Position numbers and translations under genes: made by a program. From Citrobacter telavivensis (GTDB lineage Bacteria; Pseudomonadota; Gammaproteobacteria; Enterobacterales; Enterobacteriaceae): 64,000 nt of DNA. Under the pieces are notes generated by a model that did no database searches, was not told the origin of the DNA, and worked only from the letters and a program-made list of their open reading frames with translations. The stretch is taken from assembly GCA_009363175.1 (NCBI GenBank), contig CP045205.1, positions 1,426,001 through 1,490,000 of the forward strand, given 5' to 3'. Shown here piece by piece: positions 16,757-26,300 of the stretch; the first letter of the stretch is position 1, and the number at the start of each line of letters is the position of its first letter.

Positions 16757-17800
16757 TTATGGCTTGTCGCTCGGCGCCGCAGCGCTGATCTCGTCCACCA
16801 TAGGTTTCAGATCCGGGTATTTATCAAGGAAGGTTTTCCAGACAGGCTGTACGGCCTGCGCGAAGAACGCGCGATCGGTTTCCCGGAAAGTGACGCCTTT
16901 GGCCTCCAGGTTTTTAATCGCTTCCAGCTCTTTCTGGCTGGCCTGTTGGCGTTCGTATTCCGTGGCTTCTTTCGCAGCGGCCAGCACGTCGGCACGTAAT
17001 GATTCCGGGATCTGCTCGAAGCTCTTCTTGTTCATGGCGATCATCAGTGGATTATAGCTATGGCGGGTCAGCGTGCCATTCTTGATGATTTCATAATATT
17101 TGCTGGCGTAGATGGTGGGCGCATCATGCTCGACGCCATCGATCACGCCCATTTGCAGGCTGGAATAGACTTCCCCGCCCGGCATTGGAATCGCTACTGC
17201 TCCCATGTGATTCAGCGTGGCGATAAAGTTAGGTACCGGCAGAACGCGGATTTTCAGATTCTTTAAATCCTCTGGTTTTTCAATCGCCTTCTTGGTGTAC
17301 ACGTTACGTGCGCCGAGGTTATAGCCATAACCCAACACCATCACGTTCGCTTTATCCATCATCAACTTAGAAAGCTGCTCACCGGGTTTGCCGTCCAGCG
17401 CTTTCCCGACCTGGTCATAGTCTTTAAACAGATAACCCAGATCCAGAACACCGACTTCAGGGACCAGCGTGGCCCAGATTGAGGTGCCTGAAATCATCAT
17501 GTTAATGGCACCGATACGGACCTGCTGTGTGGCATCGGCTTCTTTTCCCAGCATGGCGTTGGCGAAATAATTAAGCTTAATCTGTCCTTTTAACTTCTCG
17601 TTTTTATTCAGGTTTTCCTGGAATCGATTGAACCAAATATAGTGCGCAGAGGAGTCATCTCCTGGCAGAGACGAGTAAACACGAAAATTGATTGCTGCCT
17701 GTGCTGAAGCGCTCAGCACGCTACCTGCAATCAGGGCGCTACTGAGGCAAGCGAGTGCCAGAAAACGTCTGGCTGAACGAAACGGTGTTGTTTTCATCAT
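16757..17800 (-). CDS. TRAP transporter periplasmic binding protein (DctP)
   Basis: 347 residues with a signal peptide (MMKTTPFRSARRFLALACLSS, cleavage near SASAQA). The body is DctP family: INFRVYSSLPGDDSSAHYIWFNRF, the conserved carboxylate-binding region LKNLKIRVLPVPNFIATLNHMGA with its arginine, and PMPGGEVYSSLQMGVIDGVEHD. The first gene of the TRAP operon, it starts at one of two tandem ATG codons after AAAGGA. Two LacI-type operators lie about 100 bp upstream. Ligands of this family are mostly carboxylates such as sugar acids. Confidence 0.92.
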   Translation of the reverse strand: MMKTTPFRSARRFLALACLSSALIAGSVLSASAQAAINFRVYSSLPGDDSSAHYIWFNRFQENLNKNEKLKGQIKLNYFANAMLGKEADATQQVRIGAINMMISGTSIWATLVPEVGVLDLGYLFKDYDQVGKALDGKPGEQLSKLMMDKANVMVLGYGYNLGARNVYTKKAIEKPEDLKNLKIRVLPVPNFIATLNHMGAVAIPMPGGEVYSSLQMGVIDGVEHDAPTIYASKYYEIIKNGTLTRHSYNPLMIAMNKKSFEQIPESLRADVLAAAKEATEYERQQASQKELEAIKNLEAKGVTFRETDRAFFAQAVQPVWKTFLDKYPDLKPMVDEISAAAPSDKP

Positions 17801-18249
17801 GATTATCCTTTCTCACAGTGTAGAGGTCGCGATAACGCCATCTGGCAAGGCTGACACGGCCAGCTGGTTTAACGAAAAAGTCGCTGAATCTGTTTTCTGT
17901 AACGTTTTAGTGTAACGTTACAGACGCTATCCGACTCACTGTGCAAATGCAATATGCTTCCTTTCATCAACGCCAGTGATATGTGAATTTTGTGGCGGGC
18001 ATCGCTAATTTGCGGGTGGGTGTTACAAAACCGAAACGGGGTGTTCGCTGTTTAGTCACTGTTTAGCGGCGCAAGGCTCAGAAAACGGTCCTTCGCAGAC
18101 AGCCGAAGGCGCTGTCAGCCCTCTGTGTAAACAGATTCGCGTCTGTCAGGCGATAACTTTTACGCATAGCGGCTAAGAAAATGGCATTTTTTACATATGC
18201 ATCAAGCTGATAGTGTCATTTGAAATAGCAGAGAAAGAGCGGTGCGGTA
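17801..18249. other. Gene-free divergent control region
   Basis: 449 bp between the divergent TRAP operon and racemase gene. The TRAP-proximal part holds the tandem operators at 17898-17922. In the remainder I see no open frame or strong hairpin; the racemase promoter presumably lies here, but no hexamer pair stands out. Confidence 0.5.
17898..17922. promoter_or_regulatory. Tandem LacI-type operators before the TRAP operon
   Basis: A perfect palindrome TGTAACGTTACA (17911-17922), identical to the one at 12275-12286, sits one base from a 10/12 match TGTAACGTTTTA (17898-17909). They lie 98-122 bp upstream of the TRAP binding-protein start, on the operon's promoter side. The shared sequence ties the LacI-type gene at 12377 to this operon. 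Confidence 0.75.
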
Positions 18250-18984
18250 ATGAAACATACCATTGGGATTCTGGGCGGCATGGGGCCTGCTGCAACGGCG
18301 GATATGCTGGAAAAATTTGTTGAACTTCGCAGCGCCAGCTGCGATCAGCAGCATATTCCGCTAATCGTTAGCTCAATTCCTGACATTCCCGATCGTACAG
18401 CCTGCCTGCTTTCTGGCGGTCCCTCTCCCTGGCACTATCTTGAGCGTTATCTGCACATGCTGGAAGATGCGGGGGCTGAATGTATCGTCATACCATGCAA
18501 CACTGCGCACTACTGGTTTGATGATTTACGGGCAGTGGCAAAGGCGGAAATGATCAGCATTCTGGATGCCACGCTGAGTGATATTCCTTCCGGCGTGACC
18601 CGTGTCGGCCTGCTGGCCACGAATGCCACGCTGGCGACGGGGTTGTACCAGAAAAAAATGATTGCGCAGGGACTCTCTCTGGTTCAGCCGGAAGAGACCG
18701 GTCAGGAGCAGGTGATGCAGGCCATTTACGCATTGAAAAGCGGCGATAAATCCGCAGCGCAAAGGTTGCTGTTTCCCCAAATTGAGCGACTGATTTCCCA
18801 CGGTGCGCAGATAATTATTATGGGCTGCACCGAGATCCCGTTAATTGTGGTCGGGCATGAGAACAAATTTGGGCGCCGGTTTATTGATTCAACTGCGTCT
18901 CTGGTCAACGCCGCCATTCGTTGGTATGAGTCATGGCCGGATACGCAGGTGGATGAGCCTGTGCAACAGGTTGCCTGCGTGTGA
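18250..18984 (+). CDS. Aspartate/glutamate racemase family protein (paralog 2, YgeA-like)
   Basis: A 244-residue cytoplasmic racemase with GILGGMGPAATADM and the two catalytic cysteines Cys83 (IPCNTAHYW) and Cys193 (GCTEIP). It resembles the broad-specificity amino acid racemase YgeA more than the first copy at 2376 does, in its GGMGPAAT start and GCTEIPL motif. It stands alone on the plus strand, ending 7 bp from the convergent hypT gene. Because the neighbouring iadA releases aspartate from isoaspartyl peptides, interconversion of aspartate isomers is a possible role, but nothing in the sequence fixes the substrate. Confidence 0.85.
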   Translation: MKHTIGILGGMGPAATADMLEKFVELRSASCDQQHIPLIVSSIPDIPDRTACLLSGGPSPWHYLERYLHMLEDAGAECIVIPCNTAHYWFDDLRAVAKAEMISILDATLSDIPSGVTRVGLLATNATLATGLYQKKMIAQGLSLVQPEETGQEQVMQAIYALKSGDKSAAQRLLFPQIERLISHGAQIIIMGCTEIPLIVVGHENKFGRRFIDSTASLVNAAIRWYESWPDTQVDEPVQQVACV

Positions 18985-18991
18985 ATGGCGA

Positions 18992-19900
18992 TCAGGGGAC
19001 CGTATGCAGGTGATGCAACTCCTTCCAGAACCGTTCCGCCAGGGGAGTCATCCGCGTATCCATCCGGTAAGCATAGGCCTGGATAGGAATAATTAACGCG
19101 TCCTGGTCCAGCACGACGAGCTGTTTACTCCGAATCTCCTGACGAATCGCGTACTCCGGGAGCCAGGCGATTCCACAACCGTCCAGCGCAACCTGTTTAA
19201 GCAATTCACTCATTGAAGAGACAAAAAATGTGCTGAAACTCAGCTCGGTATGACGGGTCAACGTTCGGTTGATAAGCCGCCCCATGTAGGAGTTCTGGCT
19301 ATAGTTGAGCAGCGGGAAAGAGGGTTGGTCGAGTGTGTATCGCGGTTTTCCGTTCGCATCGCTTGCGCAGACGGGAAACAGTTGCGACTCGAACAGGGGA
19401 ATATTGGCAAACGGAGGCTGGAGCAGGTTTTCATCATAATAAGAGAAGATGAAATCACTTTGTCCTTCCCGCAACATATCTACTGCCTGATCGACATCGA
19501 TCGCTTCAACTGACCAGGTAAACTGGGTTGGCATCTGGCTGACGATACCGGGTAACAACCCCAGTGAGAGGGAGTGCGCCGCGGCAATCTTGATTTTACG
19601 CAGCATGAAATCGCTGCCGCCACGCAGCTCAGCCAGGTTGCTTTCCAGCTGTTGTAGCAAATGACGTATCTGAGAGTGAAAGATTTTTCCCTGCTCGGAG
19701 AGCTGCAGCGGCGAGACCTGACGATTGAACAATTCAACCCCTACCGCGTTTTCCAGTGCGCGAATACGGCGGCTGAACGCGGGTTGCGAGACATTACGGA
19801 TAATCGCGGCCTGGGAGAAATTTCGGCACTTTTCCAGTGTCAGAAAGTCATACAGCCATTTCGTTTCAATGTTATACAAACCTGCACCACTCACATCCAT
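18992..19900 (-). CDS. hypT: HypT/YjiE, LysR-type regulator responding to hypochlorite
   Basis: 302 residues that I recognise as YjiE/HypT: the HTH region NIETKWLYDFLTLEKCRNFS, IRHLLQQLESNLAELRGGSD, and FFVSSMSELLKQVALDGCG are nearly the E. coli sequence. In E. coli, oxidation of certain methionines switches the protein on and it protects against HOCl. Met residues are present at the corresponding visible segments (QMPTQFTW, NSYMGRL, SSMSELL). As in E. coli it follows iadA on the same strand. The first residues (MDVSGAGLYN) fit the E. coli start. Confidence 0.95.
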   Translation of the reverse strand: MDVSGAGLYNIETKWLYDFLTLEKCRNFSQAAIIRNVSQPAFSRRIRALENAVGVELFNRQVSPLQLSEQGKIFHSQIRHLLQQLESNLAELRGGSDFMLRKIKIAAAHSLSLGLLPGIVSQMPTQFTWSVEAIDVDQAVDMLREGQSDFIFSYYDENLLQPPFANIPLFESQLFPVCASDANGKPRYTLDQPSFPLLNYSQNSYMGRLINRTLTRHTELSFSTFFVSSMSELLKQVALDGCGIAWLPEYAIRQEIRSKQLVVLDQDALIIPIQAYAYRMDTRMTPLAERFWKELHHLHTVP

Positions 19901-19911
19901 TTATCATCACC

Positions 19912-19959
19912 TGTCAGCCGTCTGTCTGCGCCATTTTACGGGCATTCACACGGCTGACA
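19912..19959 (-). terminator. Hairpin between iadA and hypT
   Basis: TGTCAGCCGT (19912-19921) pairs with ACGGCTGACA (19950-19959) around a 28-base loop. It begins about 11 bp after the iadA stop on the minus strand. With no U run it may be a partial terminator or an mRNA end protector that separates iadA from hypT expression. Confidence 0.4.
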
Positions 19960-19970
19960 ACCGATTGAGC

Positions 19971-21137
19971 TTACTCGAAGGTACCCTTCACGCAGGCTTT
20001 ACCGTCAACCACCATTTGTTTGCCGTGAGCATAAACCTGCTCAATACCTAATTCTGGTGTCATAACCAGCAGATCGGCATCCTTCCCTGGCGCGATTTCG
20101 CCTTTAGTGGAAAGGTTAAGAAAGGCAGCCACACTGGTCGTCAGCGGACGCAGTGCGTCGGTCAGGGTAAATCCGTAATCGTTTATTAGCGATTGTACGG
20201 TCTCAAGCAAACTCTCGAAGCCCGCCACGCCAATTCCGGTGAGTTTTCCGGCATCATCAAACAACGGCTGGCTACCATTACCATCAGAACTGACTGTTAT
20301 TCGGGCAAGCGGTATACCGGCTTTCACTGCCCGAGCCACACCCTCAGCCGGTGCGACCGGGTCGGGAATACCGCTGGTGATATCGATGGTGCCGCCTTTG
20401 AGAGCAAAGGCCAGCGCTTCTTCGAACAGCGCCTCATTGCGGTTAACGTGGGTGGGAAGCAGCTTACTCATCGGCACATCGCTATTTTCCAGAATGTCGT
20501 ACAGCGGTTTGAGTCCTTTTTTGCTGTCGCCCATATGGAACACGCTGACCCCCGGTTTGCCGCCCAGCAGGCCACCCACGCGGGATTCAGCGGCCATGTT
20601 TGCCAGTTGATAATCGCCAGGGGCGGCAGAGCGGTGGTCAGAAACGGCGCATTTTACGCCGATGACGCGGTCGATCAGCGCCACATCTTTTTCTACGGAA
20701 CCGGTGATCGTCGGTGAAGGGACATGATAAGCGCCGGTTAACATCCAGGCGGTGATCCCTTCTTCATTCAGCGCCCGGGTTTTTGCCAGCAGTGATTCCG
20801 GATGACGAGTTACGGAGTCGGTGCCGAGTAGGCCAATGACGGTCGTGACCCCGGCTTCGGTCAGTCTGCTCAACCTGACTTCTGGCGTTCGGGTTGTGGG
20901 GCCGGCTTCGCCGCCGCCGCCAATCAGGTGAACATGCTGATCGATAAAGCCAGGACACAGAATCCGTCCTTTGAGATTGATAACCTTACAATCCGGCACG
21001 ATCTGAGGAGAGATATCGCGTGCTACGGCAATAATCTTGCCGTTGGCGAGAAACACGTCGCAAATCCCCAGGTCTTCAGGGGTGTAAAGGTGTGCACCTT
21101 GCAGCAACGTAAAATCTGCGAAGGATAAATCAGGCAT
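19971..21137 (-). CDS. iadA: Isoaspartyl dipeptidase IadA
   Basis: A 388-residue zinc metallohydrolase of the amidohydrolase superfamily that cleaves isoaspartyl (beta-linked) dipeptides from damaged proteins. Metal-binding HVHLIGGGGE near residue 68 and conserved segments AGPTTRTPEV, LTEAGVTTVIGLLGTDS, CAVSDHRSAAP and LLPTHVNRNE are nearly those of E. coli IadA. It lies between yjiG and hypT exactly as in E. coli, 12 bp after yjiG, so yjiH-yjiG-iadA form one unit. Confidence 0.96.
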   Translation of the reverse strand: MPDLSFADFTLLQGAHLYTPEDLGICDVFLANGKIIAVARDISPQIVPDCKVINLKGRILCPGFIDQHVHLIGGGGEAGPTTRTPEVRLSRLTEAGVTTVIGLLGTDSVTRHPESLLAKTRALNEEGITAWMLTGAYHVPSPTITGSVEKDVALIDRVIGVKCAVSDHRSAAPGDYQLANMAAESRVGGLLGGKPGVSVFHMGDSKKGLKPLYDILENSDVPMSKLLPTHVNRNEALFEEALAFALKGGTIDITSGIPDPVAPAEGVARAVKAGIPLARITVSSDGNGSQPLFDDAGKLTGIGVAGFESLLETVQSLINDYGFTLTDALRPLTTSVAAFLNLSTKGEIAPGKDADLLVMTPELGIEQVYAHGKQMVVDGKACVKGTFE

Positions 21138-21149
21138 GGTAATTCCCTT

Positions 21150-21611
21150 TTAAACAATGAGTTGCATAACCCAAATCGACAGCAATGCGTTGATGGCGCA
21201 CACTGCAATGATGTGGGGATAATATTTGGCATTCACTTCGGCGGTACCGAGGCAGCGGCCTACGTTCTGCACTGGGTTACCCATCAGGTATATCGCCGGG
21301 AGCAGAACCGTGACGTCGTGACCATTTAATGCCCCCGCCGTGAGCAGACTGGCGGAAACGCCTACCGCGCCGCCCATGCTCATTAGCGACGCTAACAGCA
21401 CGGTGGCCGCTTCACCGGGAAGCCCCCAAAGCGCCATGATCGGTTGGCAAATGTGTCCAACCCAGTCGAGTAAACCGGTAATTTTCAGCGCCTGAATAAT
21501 GACGAACGCCATGACCACGTTTGGCAGCAGGTTAGTGGTGGCAATAGTAAAGCCGCGGCGGGCACCGTCGATAAACATGTCCATGACATTTTTGCGAACC
21601 TGAGTGGTCAT
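21150..21611 (-). CDS. yjiG: YjiG family inner membrane protein
   Basis: A 153-residue membrane protein with several hydrophobic helices and the SpmB-like/nucleoside-recognition (gate) pattern: GFTIATTNLLPNVVMAFV and SMGGAVGVSASLLTAGALNG. It overlaps yjiH by 4 bp (ATGA), implying a two-part membrane complex. The order yjiH-yjiG-iadA is the E. coli order. The function is not established; uptake of isoaspartyl peptides has been a natural guess from the neighbour. Confidence 0.9.
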   Translation of the reverse strand: MTTQVRKNVMDMFIDGARRGFTIATTNLLPNVVMAFVIIQALKITGLLDWVGHICQPIMALWGLPGEAATVLLASLMSMGGAVGVSASLLTAGALNGHDVTVLLPAIYLMGNPVQNVGRCLGTAEVNAKYYPHIIAVCAINALLSIWVMQLIV

Positions 21612-22294
21612 GCTTGTGCTCCTTGCGTTGGGTTACGGCGTTCTTCAAAATTGATCCAGAGACGTAGCAGATTGGCACCGACAAATTTAAACACCAGAAT
21701 GACGGCCAGCGGGACGATAACAGACGTTCCCAGAAATGCGAAGACGGCGACGCCAGAGGAAAAATAGTTGGTAATAATCGCGCTACCGCTGGTCTGGTAT
21801 GCCGCAAAAATGACTTTATCACGCTCAGTGATTTCGCCATCCTGCGCCAGTTCTTTCGTCATACCCGCAGCCGCATCGGTATTTTGTAAGTTCGCGATGA
21901 GCGCCAGCGAGCAGATGCCCGGAATGCCAAGCAGCGGCTTCAGGATTGGCGTCATCAGTTGTTGAGCCGCACGCAATCCGCCAAGACCGTCGGTGATAGA
22001 AATAATGCCCAGTGACAAAATGACTGACGGCGCGAGCTCCAGCGCGAAAAGAAAACCATCTTTTGCGCCAGTACCGCCCGCCCCCCGGAAGGTTACAGAC
22101 GTTTGTCCAGCCCCATTCGCGATTTGGCCAAATGAACCGTTCAGCACAGTAAAATCAAAAACACGCCACCAACCTTCCGTTCCGGAAAATACGCCGGAAA
22201 AGAAAATGATGGTCAGAAAAAATGCCAGATACCCTTTAAGTCCGACTTTTTCTGTTGCAAGCGGCAGCGCCGCCTGTTCCCCTTGTTGCGCCAT
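21608..22294 (-). CDS. yjiH: YjiH family inner membrane protein
   Basis: A 228-residue membrane protein, first gene of the yjiH-yjiG-iadA unit. It has the gate-domain features GYLAFFLTIIFFSGVFSG and APSVILSLGIISITDGLGGLRAAQQLMTPILKPLLGIPG. Gate-domain pairs of this kind are thought to form transporters, but the substrate is unknown. Translation couples to yjiG through an ATGA overlap. Confidence 0.9.
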   Translation of the reverse strand: MAQQGEQAALPLATEKVGLKGYLAFFLTIIFFSGVFSGTEGWWRVFDFTVLNGSFGQIANGAGQTSVTFRGAGGTGAKDGFLFALELAPSVILSLGIISITDGLGGLRAAQQLMTPILKPLLGIPGICSLALIANLQNTDAAAGMTKELAQDGEITERDKVIFAAYQTSGSAIITNYFSSGVAVFAFLGTSVIVPLAVILVFKFVGANLLRLWINFEERRNPTQGAQA

Positions 22295-22753
22295 AGCGAA
22301 CCCCGTTATTTTTTTGATGATGTGTGTTTGTCGCGACAGGCCAGAAGTGGCCCGAACTCAATGACCTTATCAGTCATGCGGATATGGGGAAAATGCAAGA
22401 ATGTTTCGCGCTATGCGTTTCTTGCATAATGCGGCAGGAAGCGTGGGCATGAAACCCCCCGTCTGTTTCCGTCTGGTTTTAATGTTGCCGGTAATTTCGC
22501 CCTCCGTTCTTGTAACGAGAGTCAATACAACGGCATGCTTCCCGGCATGCGAAAGCCGCAGTCATCGCGATCGCGTATGCGTGAGCATCCGATACCTTAT
22601 TTTTAAATATATTCAGCTGAACAGAGCGTGGAACTGACGAAAACAGTGAATGACTCCTCATGACAAAGGGTAATGTAGGGGATAATCTGCCGTATCGTTT
22701 ACGCTATTCTTAGTGACATAGCGTGTTTATGCATCATGGTCTTCGGGGGAATT
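22295..22753. other. Gene-free region between divergent yjiH and evgA
   Basis: 459 bp. The side next to evgA is AT-rich (22620-22750) and should hold the evgA promoter. I could not settle on a hexamer pair, and I find no copy here of the palindrome seen after evgS. No open frame with a credible start is present. Confidence 0.4.
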
Positions 22754-23383
22754 ATGAGTGGAATGCGTTCCCGCACGGCAATTATTGTGGACGATCATCC
22801 TCTGGCGCGTATGGCTATTCGCGGTGTGCTGGAAAAAGATCACATTACGGTTCTCGGAGAGTATGAAGACGGTGCGATTGCGTTGAAGAGTCTGGTAAAA
22901 ACGACAGCGGATATTGTCGTTATTGACGTTGAGATCCCCGGCATCAATGGTGTCGAACTGGTGGAAAAGCTCAGATCGGAACGCTATTGCGGTGTGTTAA
23001 TTGTCGTCTCAGCGAAAAACGATCGTTACTTCAGCAAACGTTGCGCGCAGGCGGGGGCGAACGCGTTTATCAGTAAAAAGCAGAACATGGATAACATTCT
23101 GGCGGCTATTAATGCCGCGCAGAATGGGTATACCTATTTTCCATTTTTCTACGAAGAAGCCTCCGAAATCCTTACCGATTCGCAGCGTCTGGAGTCCCTC
23201 TCAGCACAAGAGATGAAAGTCATGGGACATGTGCTTAACGGTCTGGACAATTCGCAGATCGGTGAGGCGATGCATATTAGTGGTAAAACCGTCAGTACTT
23301 ATAAAACGCGACTGATGGAAAAACTCGGTTGTAAATCATTAATCGAACTGCTCTCTTTTGCTCACCAAAATAAGCTGACATGA
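22754..23383 (+). CDS. evgA: Response regulator EvgA (NarL/FixJ type)
   Basis: 209 residues: a receiver domain (IIVDDHPLARMAIRGVL; phospho-acceptor Asp58 in VVIDVEIPGING) and a LuxR-type HTH (LSAQEMKVMGHVLNGLDNSQIGEAMHISGKTVSTYKTRLMEKLGCKSLIEL). It closely follows E. coli EvgA and overlaps the kinase gene evgS by 4 bp. I chose the ATG at 22754 because GGGGGA lies just before it; an ATG at 22736 is in frame but lacks a site. In E. coli EvgA turns on acid resistance and multidrug efflux genes. Confidence 0.9.
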   Translation: MSGMRSRTAIIVDDHPLARMAIRGVLEKDHITVLGEYEDGAIALKSLVKTTADIVVIDVEIPGINGVELVEKLRSERYCGVLIVVSAKNDRYFSKRCAQAGANAFISKKQNMDNILAAINAAQNGYTYFPFFYEEASEILTDSQRLESLSAQEMKVMGHVLNGLDNSQIGEAMHISGKTVSTYKTRLMEKLGCKSLIELLSFAHQNKLT

Positions 23384-26300
23384 TGATGAATAAATGGCTG
23401 ATAGTGGTGTTCATTGTTTTATCTGTAGGTGGACGCACCGTTTACGCACAGCAAAAACCGCCCGTTGAGCTGGAACTATCAGGATTCAATTATATAACGC
23501 CTGTACCGGTTTATCTGAGTGAGGATGACAAACGCTGGCTGCAACAGAAAAAAATACTCCGGGTCGGCGTTTATGAACCCGGTCAGCCACCGCTTGTTCT
23601 GACAACGCTGACGGGACGTTATCGGGGAATGAATGCTGACTATCTGGCATTGATTCAACATTCCCTTAATACACGAATCAGTGTGATGGTATTTCCGGGG
23701 CAAACGGACGCTGTCGACGCGCTAAAAAAGGGCGAAGTCGATATGGTGTTAACCGGGCTAGAGAGTCAATCCTGGAGTGAAGCAAGTGTTCAGGTTTCTC
23801 TACCACTGATTCATTCCTGGCCAAATTTAGTGACTTCCCTTGGCAACGTTATGGCGCCGTTGCAGAGCGCGCAACGTACGAGTGTGGCGATTGTTAACCA
23901 CTATCCGGATGACAATTTTATCCGCCAGTCCTTTCCCGATGCCGAGATAGATAACTATAACAGCTATCAGGAGGCGCTGAATTCCGTTAATAATGGACGC
24001 AATACCTGGTTTTTCGGTGATTCACTCACTACCAGTACCTGGCTTTCCCAGGAGTTCAGTCTTGCGCTGACAACGGTAAAGTACTGGCCAGCACCGCAAA
24101 GAAAGAGCTACTTTTTATTTTTACCCGCACAGCAACGGTTGCGGGAAATTGTGAACAATACGCTTAGCGCAATTGATGAAAATATCCATGGGCAAATTGC
24201 CCAGTCGATGATTGATAAAAGCAATCTCTCCTTCCTGATTGAACCCCTGAACCTGACGCCACGCGAAAAGCAGTGGTTGAATAATCACAAAACGCTACGT
24301 GTGATTATCAATCCCTGGTTTGCCCCCTACACGATGGTTGATGGCAGCCAGCAGACGCGAGGTATTGTTGGCGACATCCTTAACTTGATTGGCCTGCAAA
24401 CGGGTATTCAGTTTGAGACGGTTGTCGTCAAATCGAATAAAGAGATGATCGCTGAGATGAAGAAAGGTAACTGGCATATTGTGCAGGCTGCAACCTATGA
24501 TCTCAGCCGGGAAAATTATCTCTCTTTTACTCACCCCTTTATCACCACACAATTCGTTGCCGTGACCAGAAAAGAGGAAAGTAAAGAACATGCGCTGCGA
24601 CCCGGTAATCATGTGGCAATAAGCGCCGATCACACTTTACTGACCAAACTGAAGGCGCAATATTCAGGCATTCTGTGGGAAGAGGTGGAAAATTCCAGCG
24701 TGGCGTTGAATCTGGTCGCAACAGGAAAAGTGGATGCCGCCATTTCGAATCAACTGACCGCGCGTTATCTGAGTGAACATTACTATCCCGATCAGCTTTC
24801 CTGGATACCGCTTACGGGAGAAGATCCTGCGGCAATTAGTTTTGCGGTGCCCCGCACTGAACCGGAGCTACGGCAAATTCTGGATAAAGCGTTAGATGAT
24901 ATTCCACAAAAAGAGGTCCTGCAGATAGTCAGTAAATGGATCCGTCTGCCGGATGTCAAAATAGATACCTGGGAGTTATACAACAGGCCTTTTTATCTGG
25001 TAGCTACGTTAGCATCGTTACTGGTACTCAGCACCTTGTTATGGGCAGTCTATCTGGTGCGGGAAGTCCGTGTCAGAAAACGTTCTCAACGCTTACTCAA
25101 AGAGGAACGGAACAGGGCTCTCAGGGCTAATGAGGAGAAGAGAGAATTTCTTTCTCATATGAGCCATGAGATACGAACCCCGGTAAGCGCCATTATGGGA
25201 TTTCTTGAATTACTGCAACTTTCTCCTGCGAAGTTTAGCCCGGAAGATAAAGCGTCAGTGGACCAGGCTGCTCAAGCCTCACGTTCGTTATTAAAACTCA
25301 TCGGCGAGATCCTCGATCTGGAGAAGATCGAATCGGGTTTGTTAGAGGTTGTCCCTCAATGGAAATATCCGGACGGTCTGGTACAAGACAACATTGCGCT
25401 ATTTAGCGCGCTGGCGGCGCAAAAAGGGATCGCGCTGCATTACGATTCTCGTTTAGATGCACGTGAAGCGATGCGACTGGATCCACAATTATTGGGGCAG
25501 GTTCTGACCAATATTATCGGTAATGCGGTGAAATTTACCGAACGCGGTGATGTGCGAATTTCAGCGGAGAAGCATGAGCAAACGCTGGTGATCTCGGTGA
25601 GTGATTCAGGGCCGGGGATGAGCGAAGAAGAACAGCGTCGTTTATTCACCGCTTTTAGCCAGGGAAAAGCGGGAGTGCATCATCGTGGTTCGGGGCTTGG
25701 ATTAGCAATCAGTCGGGCATTAATGAAGCAAATGGGAGGAACAATCGAACTGCAAAGTGAGCTCAATCGAGGAACGACCGTGACGTTGAGCCTGCCAATC
25801 CAGACGTCGTTTGATATCACGCCCACCGTTGCGGACGTTGACTCGCCTCTGCCAGCATTTCAAGGAACGCTCCGGGTATTAATCGCTGATGACCTTCCTT
25901 TCAGCCGATTACTCCTCAAGCGTCAACTGGCAACACTGGGCATCATGGCGGATGAAGCCGACAACGGAGAGACCGCATTACATTATCTTCAGCAAAGAGA
26001 TTACGACTTGTTGATTACCGATCTCAATATGCCGGTTATGGAGGGTATTGAGCTTGCCCGCCAGGTAAGAAAATTTAATACGACGCTTGTTATCTGGGGG
26101 CTCACGGCAACGGCGCAGGAACACGAGCGCGAACGTTGTTTGTCGGCGGGTATGAATGCCTGTCTTTTCAAACCGATCACGCTGTCGCAGCTTTCTCATT
26201 TACTCTCCGGTGTGAGTGACGCCCACGACACCGTATTTGATCTCGAAAGACTGGCGATGCTGGCGCAAGGGAATCGGGCATTGATGCTTCGCGCATTAAA

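Noticed and set aside
16744..16763. A tandem TTATGGC repeat at the end of the TRAP binding-protein gene
   Set aside because: It is only two short copies spanning the stop codon, without evidence for a repeat array or mobile element.
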